A stretch of 64,000 bases of DNA, from assembly GCA_932294295.1 (NCBI GenBank), contig OW028573.1, forward strand, positions 15,210,155 to 15,274,154. The letters run 5' to 3'. A model generated the notes under the pieces. The model was not told the DNA's origin, made no database searches, and saw only the letters and a program-made list of their open reading frames with translations. Position numbers and translations under genes: made by a program. The stretch is from Alitta virens (lineage: Eukaryota; Annelida; Polychaeta; Phyllodocida; Nereididae). Numbering within the stretch: position 1 is the stretch's first letter; each line of letters opens with the position of its first letter. Of this stretch, positions 62,001 through 64,000 are shown piece after piece.

Positions 62001-63916
62001 GAAGTATGTATGGGCATCCTCCAGGCATAAAGACTGCATCTAGAAAGTGCTGGCTGTCAGTTACCAGCCAGACTCTGAAAATATTGACTTTAGCAGTGTG
62101 CTACAACAGAGCTGCCTTAAAGCGACCATTGGAGCGTATCTCTCCACAACAACGCGCTATTTCCAATACATGATCAATAATTTATCTTTGAGCAATGCCA
62201 ACAGGGACAGTCTATACCACCTGCAGCTTAGTTCATCCATGTAAATAGGCAGGGCTTTATGTTGTCTCGTTTGATGGGTCTACTGTGGGTTTAGTCTTGA
62301 TGATCTGCAACAAGCTTAAAACTGTGCATTCTTCAGCCTCTGCAGCAATATGCCTTGGGCATGTTGGAACATCCATTAGGTGCTAGATGTGGAGTGCATC
62401 TTCACAGCATCCTCATCAATTCCCTGCATCCCGCATCTATTGGTGCTGCTGCAGATAGCAAACATCACACAATTTTCGCTTGTTCATCAGAGAGAGTTTC
62501 TCTGCGCCATCTACAGTTGATGCTATTTGGATCTAATGCATATCTTATTCACACGAATGAAGTCTCAATGCTTCACCATGACAGCTGCTTTCACCTTCTA
62601 TCTCTTCTTTTATACTTCAAAGAACAAATGGAGAACCTCCACGAAAGTGCATGTCCATAGATCTACAAACACTTTGATGCCATGTTCTCTAGAAATCTTA
62701 GAACACAGATCCTTTTCATCATGCTTTTTTAACTTTCTTTCCCAATAAGCCATGTGTAAGTAAATTGCTTTAAAACCATATAACTTTACATTGTGTGGCA
62801 GACAATGTATAGCATGAAGCGATTGTGCCATTAAGAAAAGAGACACTTTAAAGGAAGTCTGTAGGCTAGTCACGGTGAAAACACCCCATGAGTATATGAC
62901 TAACAACGGATCGTTTAGGAATTAGTTACTCTGCGGAGATTTGCTGTAAAAAGATCTTCCCTTCCACTCCGTCAAGCTAAAGCAGAAAAGTGGCTTTAAT
63001 GGGGAAAGATGAACCATTTAAAATAGGAAAGCCAAAACCATGCATTGTTAGTGTCTCTGTTTAGTGGTGCAAGGGTTTATGGTGTTGAGCACATTTTTCA
63101 CCAAAGTTTGTATAATAGCTAGCATAACTAACATGTTCAGCGATATTAGGCCTCAGGCTTTCGCTGGTCGTCAAATGTTCGTCTTGTTGCCAGTCTTTTC
63201 TCAGACATGATAATCAGGCTCTAAAACGATAGTCAAAACAATATGGTCACTTCCAAAAGAATAAACAGACTAACATGGGCCAAAAAAATTGAAATAGAAA
63301 GACATACAAATTGACGACCATCTGTAGTTGAAGCTGCTGGTCCTGCAATATGCTAACACACTTTGCTACAGCAACCTAGATACCACCCAGTAGCTCACAG
63401 GATGGAAGGAAAAAGCAACAGGAAGAAAGAGACACAACCACACCCAGGACAAGGTCCTTCCATGACCAGCAGGTGCTCACACTTCCAGCCAAAGCCTCAA
63501 AGAGAAAACAGAGAGGGGGTGGTCGTGCGTCACTAGTACACGTCACATGACAGGAATAAGGCATGCCAAATAAGGCAGTGTCTTCCTGAGTCATATTCGC
63601 CCAATGGATGAGAGTATAGCATAGCGTCTTGCCAAGTATGCTTTCAGAAACATCTCCTTTTACTTATTTCTTAATTCAAGTGAATAGATGTGTATCAGGT
63701 GTGTTCTAGTAAAAAGGAAGGATCGAGTGTTAAAAGCAAAATAAAACACAAAATACACACGAAAAGAAGTGATCAGAAACAGACCGGACGTAGCTGACTG
63801 CCAGTCTCCTGTTTTTTTTTTTTTTTTTGCCATTCTGATCTGTTCACTGCAGTTCAACGCGTTCTGATACAAAGTGAAAAGTGCTTATCTGAAGAGGATG
63901 CAAAGTGGTCTCTCAC

Positions 63917-63964
63917 CTCACTATCACTGCCAGTGGCGTAGGTGCTGGCTTGGAATATCCACAT
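63917..63964 (-). CDS. possible alternative first exon of dystrobrevin
   Basis: An ATG at 63964-63962 opens a 16-codon frame, MWIFQASTYATGSDSE. It ends at a good donor (GAG/gtgaga) in phase 0, the phase accepted by the next exon at 53281. The frame stays open upstream to the window edge, so it could also be part of an internal exon. It does not resemble the conserved sequence expected just before KSPAK. Speculative. Confidence 0.15.
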
Positions 63965-64000
63965 AGTTTTCAGGAGCAGAGAGTAAGAGTTCCCATCAAG

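Larger units (their letters stand above)
53285..63910 (-). other. first visible dystrobrevin intron, running toward the right edge
   Basis: I looked on the minus strand for ZZ-domain cysteine patterns and for EF-hand segments and found none, so the upstream exons lie outside. The intron is therefore at least 10.7 kb. It holds a CAG run (53976-53995) and the direct duplications at 55.1-55.4 kb and 55.98 kb. Plus- and minus-strand frames of 60-115 codons here show no family features. Confidence 0.5.

Noticed and set aside
53285..64000. ZZ or EF-hand exons of dystrobrevin
   Set aside because: No spaced Cys pattern or the conserved GFRYRC-like segment was seen on the minus strand. The exons are presumed to lie beyond the window.

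Overview
The window is animal nuclear DNA: AT-rich, with large spliceosomal introns (GT-AG), metazoan poly(A) signals, transposon relics and microsatellites. It carries two recognisable host genes, both assembled here exon by exon from protein similarity, splice signals and reading phase. The mix (one dystrobrevin gene of pre-duplication type, DDX24, pogo/Tigger-type and TTAA-flanked elements, tRNA-derived SINEs) suggests an invertebrate, perhaps a marine deuterostome, but the sequence alone does not fix the species. I see no prokaryotic operon, CRISPR array, virus or intact RNA gene.

Layout. (1) 1-14.6 kb is gene-poor and repeat-rich. It holds a TTAA-flanked inverted-repeat element (2134-4139), a broken pogo/Tigger transposase (about 4769-5699), a 165-bp Tigger-like MITE (8425-8589), a foldback element (8801-8949), several diverged dispersed repeats and one unexplained minus-strand ORF pair (9190-9839). 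(2) 14733-20784, plus strand: a complete DDX24-type DEAD-box RNA helicase in 16 coding exons, predicted 921 aa, with all helicase motifs present. (3) 20.9-21.55 kb: short spacer between two convergent 3' ends. (4) 21.55-64 kb, minus strand: the 3' part of a dystrobrevin gene (DTNA/DTNB family). Ten coding exons give the last 461 residues: post-ZZ linker, one syntrophin-binding helix, the dystrophin-binding coiled coils and a long acidic tail. The EF-hand and ZZ exons must lie beyond the right edge. Everything from 23 kb rightwards that is not an exon is intron of this gene.

The two genes are functionally unrelated: DDX24 is a nucleolar helicase of 60S ribosome biogenesis, and dystrobrevin is a cytoplasmic scaffold of the dystrophin-associated complex. 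They are simply tail-to-tail neighbours. The points most worth a second look are a long inverted repeat pair bracketing a single frame-neutral dystrobrevin exon, a duplicated acidic Tyr/Thr motif in the dystrobrevin tail, an in-frame acidic minisatellite inside the DDX24 helicase core, and the Tigger relic with a frameshift and an apparent splice acceptor. I did not find a clearly new biological system.
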